Assembly (NCBI GenBank): GCA_002371825.1
Contig: DFHF01000061.1
Location: forward strand, 41,994-105,993
Direction: 5' to 3'
DNA: 64,000 bases
Source: Ruminococcus flavefaciens
GTDB taxonomy: Bacteria; Bacillota; Clostridia; Oscillospirales; Ruminococcaceae
Shown: in pieces, positions 61,927-64,000 of the stretch
How the letters are laid out: each line of letters starts with the position of its first letter
How positions within the stretch are numbered: position 1 is the stretch's first letter
The notes under the pieces: model-generated
The model's input: only the letters and a program-made list of their open reading frames with translations
What the model was told of the DNA's origin: nothing
Databases searched by the model: none
Program-made: the position numbers and the translations under genes

Positions 61927-63588
61927 TCATTTATTGATTATCGCACCCTTGTCAGCAGATGAAACCTGCTGAGCGTAGCGTCTGAGGTAGCCGGTGATGT
62001 TCTCTTTGCGCTTGATAGGCATAGTCTTTCTGCGCTCCTCCAGCTCTTCGTCTGAGACTTCAAGTGTTATGGAGCAGTCGGGGATGTTGATAGATATCAT
62101 ATCGCCGTCCTTGACGTAGGCGATAGTACCGCCGTTGACAGCCTCAGGGGAAACGTGGCCGATAGCAGCTCCACGGGTAGCGCCTGAGAATCTGCCGTCA
62201 GTGATGAGGGCAACTGTAGAGCCAAGTCCCGCACCCTGTATAGCTGAGGTAGGTGAGAGCATCTCTCTCATTCCGGGACCGCCTGCCGGGCCTTCATAGC
62301 GGATGACTACAACGTCTCCGGCTCTGATGCCGCCTTCGTAGATGACCTTGATAGCCTCTTCCTCGCTGTCGAATACACGGGCAGGACCACGGTGAACCAG
62401 CATTTCGGGAGCTACTGCACTTCTCTTGACAACACATCTGTCAGGAGCAAGATTTCCCTTGAGTACGGCAATTCCGCCGGTCTCGCTGTAGGGATCATCA
62501 ATGGGACGGATTATCTCTGGGTCGCGATTCAAACAGCCCCGGATATTCTCACCAACTGTCTTTCCGGTACAGGTCATGCAGTCGGTGCTGATGAGACCTT
62601 TTTTGTTCAGCTCATTGAGCACAGCGTAAACTCCTCCTGCTTCATTGAGATCCTCCATGTAGGTATGTCCTGCGGGAGCAAGGTGACAGAGATTCGGAGT
62701 TTTAGCACTTATCTCATTTGCCATGTCAAGATCTATAGATATACCGCACTCGTTGGCGATAGCCGGCAGGTGGAGCATACTGTTTGTGGAGCATCCGAGA
62801 GCCATGTCGGCGGTGAGAGCGTTATAGAAGGCTTTTTCTGTCATTATATCTCTGGGGCGGATGTTCTTTCTGTAGAGCTCCATTACCTGCATACCTGCTG
62901 TTTTAGCCAGCTTCAGGCGCTCTGAGTATACCGCAGGGATAGTGCCGTTGCCCTTCAGTCCCATTCCCAGAACCTCCGTGAGGCAGTTCATGGAGTTTGC
63001 AGTGTACATACCTGAGCATGAACCGCAGGTGGGGCAGGTCTTGTTCTCGTATTCCTCTACGTCTTCGGCGGAGATCTTTCCGGCAGTATAAGCGCCTACT
63101 GCCTCAAACATTGAGGAAAGACTTGTCTTCTTGCCCTTGACGTGTCCGGCAAGCATAGGTCCTCCGCTTACAAAAATTGTGGGAACATTGATACGGGCAG
63201 CTGCCATAAGGAGTCCTGGGACGTTCTTATCGCAGTTGGGTATCATAACAAGAGCGTCAAAATGATGAGCAAGAGCCATACATTCTGTAGAATCAGCGAT
63301 GAGGTCACGGGTCACAAGGGAGTATTTCATACCGGTATGTCCCATAGCAATACCGTCACAGACAGCTATCGCCGGGAATACAACGGGAGTTCCTCCGCCC
63401 ATGGCGACACCCAGCTTTACAGCCTCAACGAGCTTATCGATATTCATATGTCCGGGCACTATCTCGTTGTAGGACGAAACTATGCCCACAAGTGGACGCT
63501 CCATCTCCTCTTTAGTAAAACCGAGAGCGTTGAAAAGTGAGCGCTGGGACGCTTTTTCAACTCCCTCACAGAAAAAATTTCCGCTCAT
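61927..63588 (-). CDS. ilvD: Dihydroxy-acid dehydratase
   Basis: A 553-residue IlvD with cluster cysteines in MIPNCDKNVPG and TCPTCGSCSGMYTANSM and the conserved GRFSGATRGAAIGHVSPEA. It dehydrates dihydroxy acids to the 2-keto acids of valine and isoleucine. GAGGTAATCACT precedes the ATG. It lies downstream of ilvC on the same strand. Confidence 0.97.
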   Translation of the reverse strand: MSGNFFCEGVEKASQRSLFNALGFTKEEMERPLVGIVSSYNEIVPGHMNIDKLVEAVKLGVAMGGGTPVVFPAIAVCDGIAMGHTGMKYSLVTRDLIADSTECMALAHHFDALVMIPNCDKNVPGLLMAAARINVPTIFVSGGPMLAGHVKGKKTSLSSMFEAVGAYTAGKISAEDVEEYENKTCPTCGSCSGMYTANSMNCLTEVLGMGLKGNGTIPAVYSERLKLAKTAGMQVMELYRKNIRPRDIMTEKAFYNALTADMALGCSTNSMLHLPAIANECGISIDLDMANEISAKTPNLCHLAPAGHTYMEDLNEAGGVYAVLNELNKKGLISTDCMTCTGKTVGENIRGCLNRDPEIIRPIDDPYSETGGIAVLKGNLAPDRCVVKRSAVAPEMLVHRGPARVFDSEEEAIKVIYEGGIRAGDVVVIRYEGPAGGPGMREMLSPTSAIQGAGLGSTVALITDGRFSGATRGAAIGHVSPEAVNGGTIAYVKDGDMISINIPDCSITLEVSDEELEERRKTMPIKRKENITGYLRRYAQQVSSADKGAIINK

Positions 63589-63654
63589 AGTGATTACCTC
63601 AAATTTATTTAATGATCGCTGATCCCGGGATCATCTTCAGGAGTATAAGTCCTG

Positions 63655-63695
63655 CTATAAGAAAAGGGAGGCCATAAAGCAGCCCCGCCTTTTCT
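63655..63695 (-). terminator. Imperfect hairpin in the ilvC-ilvD spacer
   Basis: AGAAAAGG (63660-63667) pairs with CCTTTTCT (63688-63695), with GGC/GCC inside. The minus tail is TATAGC, weak. The rest of 63,589-63,883 has no credible gene. Confidence 0.4.
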
Positions 63696-63883
63696 CTTAC
63701 AGGACCGATGATTCTTACCCCGGGCTCTGAGCAATTATCTGCGGAAACTTCTGTTTAAGCTCCGCTGATATTATCGTAATGGTAGTATATCTTATCCATG
63801 CAGTCCATAGATCGCCGCTGTACTTATCTGTGACGATGCCGACAAGCTCATATGTCCTTTCATGGAAAGATGCCTGTTTATCC

Positions 63884-64000
63884 TCAGTTGTTGATGAGCT
63901 TGTCCTCATCGCTCCAGCTATAGAGCTTTCTTATCTCCTCGCCCACCTTCTCAGCAGGGTGTTCAGCAGCAAGCTTTCTCATAGCCTTGAAGTGTACCTG
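63884..64000 (-). CDS. ilvC: Ketol-acid reductoisomerase, C-terminal end
   Basis: The minus strand is open from the window edge to TGA at 63884-63886, giving 38 residues that end in EEIRKLYSWSDEDKLINN, the typical IlvC C-terminus (after FKAMRKLAAEHPAE). The rest lies outside the window. IlvC performs the step before IlvD in valine/isoleucine synthesis. Confidence 0.88.
   Translation of the reverse strand, partial: QVHFKAMRKLAAEHPAEKVGEEIRKLYSWSDEDKLINN

Noticed and set aside
63605..63730. Leu/Ile-rich open stretch in the ilvC-ilvD spacer as an attenuation leader peptide
   Set aside because: The frame has no usable start codon or SD and runs across the hairpin rather than preceding it.

Overview
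The window reads as a chromosomal segment of an anaerobic, spore-lineage Bacillota, most likely a Ruminococcus-like member of the Oscillospiraceae. The support is a Gram-positive gene set (SpoIID-type protein, DUF1385 protein, RecA/RecX, a cysteine T-box), consensus sigma-A promoters (TTGACA-N17-TATAAT, four of them perfect or nearly so), strong AGGAGG ribosome-binding sites, the hydrogenase maturase HydE and an LPXTG-like surface protein. The genus is inferred; the phylum is well supported. There is no rRNA and no CRISPR array.

Bases 1-6,365 look like an accessory island beside a tRNA array. They hold the N-terminal part of a CPBP membrane protease, a DHA3-type MFS exporter behind a 12-codon leader peptide and alternative hairpins (a likely drug-responsive attenuator), a NUDIX hydrolase, an N-terminally truncated tyrosine integrase, a TipAS-type MerR regulator with a textbook 19-bp-spacer promoter, a Fic protein, and tRNA-Gly(TCC), tRNA-Arg(TCT) and tRNA-His(GTG) transcribed together on the minus strand.

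Bases 6,670-19,057 are the most unusual part. One plus-strand operon joins two binding-protein-type ABC permeases, an HlyD/MacA-like adaptor and an orphan MacB-periplasmic-core-like protein, followed after a hairpin by a 799-residue lipoprotein that appears to fuse a propeller-like domain to a solute-binding domain. No ATPase is encoded with them. Converging on this is a minus-strand MacB/LolD-type ATPase with an FtsX-type permease, and diverging from that is an ECF sigma factor with a membrane-anchored candidate anti-sigma partner.

Bases 19,104-32,420 are mainly housekeeping. On the minus strand lie citrate synthase, a VCBS-like lipoprotein with a two-component system, DUF1385, prmC, recA, recX, rimO, pgsA and a DtxR-fold regulator that seems to have lost its metal ligands. 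On the plus strand are the SpoIID-like gene and birA. A perfect promoter followed about 60 bp later by a strong hairpin (32,512-32,640) marks a candidate small RNA.

Bases 32,673-45,121 are a minus-strand polysaccharide cluster run from one consensus promoter: Wzm/Wzt ABC exporter with a Wzt C-terminal domain, a coiled-coil methyltransferase and a small partner, five glycosyltransferases, a large polytopic membrane protein and a flippase-like protein. This suggests ABC-dependent export of a methyl-capped glycan.

Bases 45,254-64,000 are minus-strand metabolism: rlmH, a WalJ-like hydrolase, a Cys T-box operon (cysE, an unknown 127-residue protein, cysS), a Thr/Ala-rich surface protein, an operon of lipoprotein, ridA, nadA, hydE, two U32-like paralogues and a sialate-esterase-like protein, then the branched-chain amino-acid block ilvC (partial), ilvD, a GNAT, leuC, leuD, leuB and a DUF815 ATPase.
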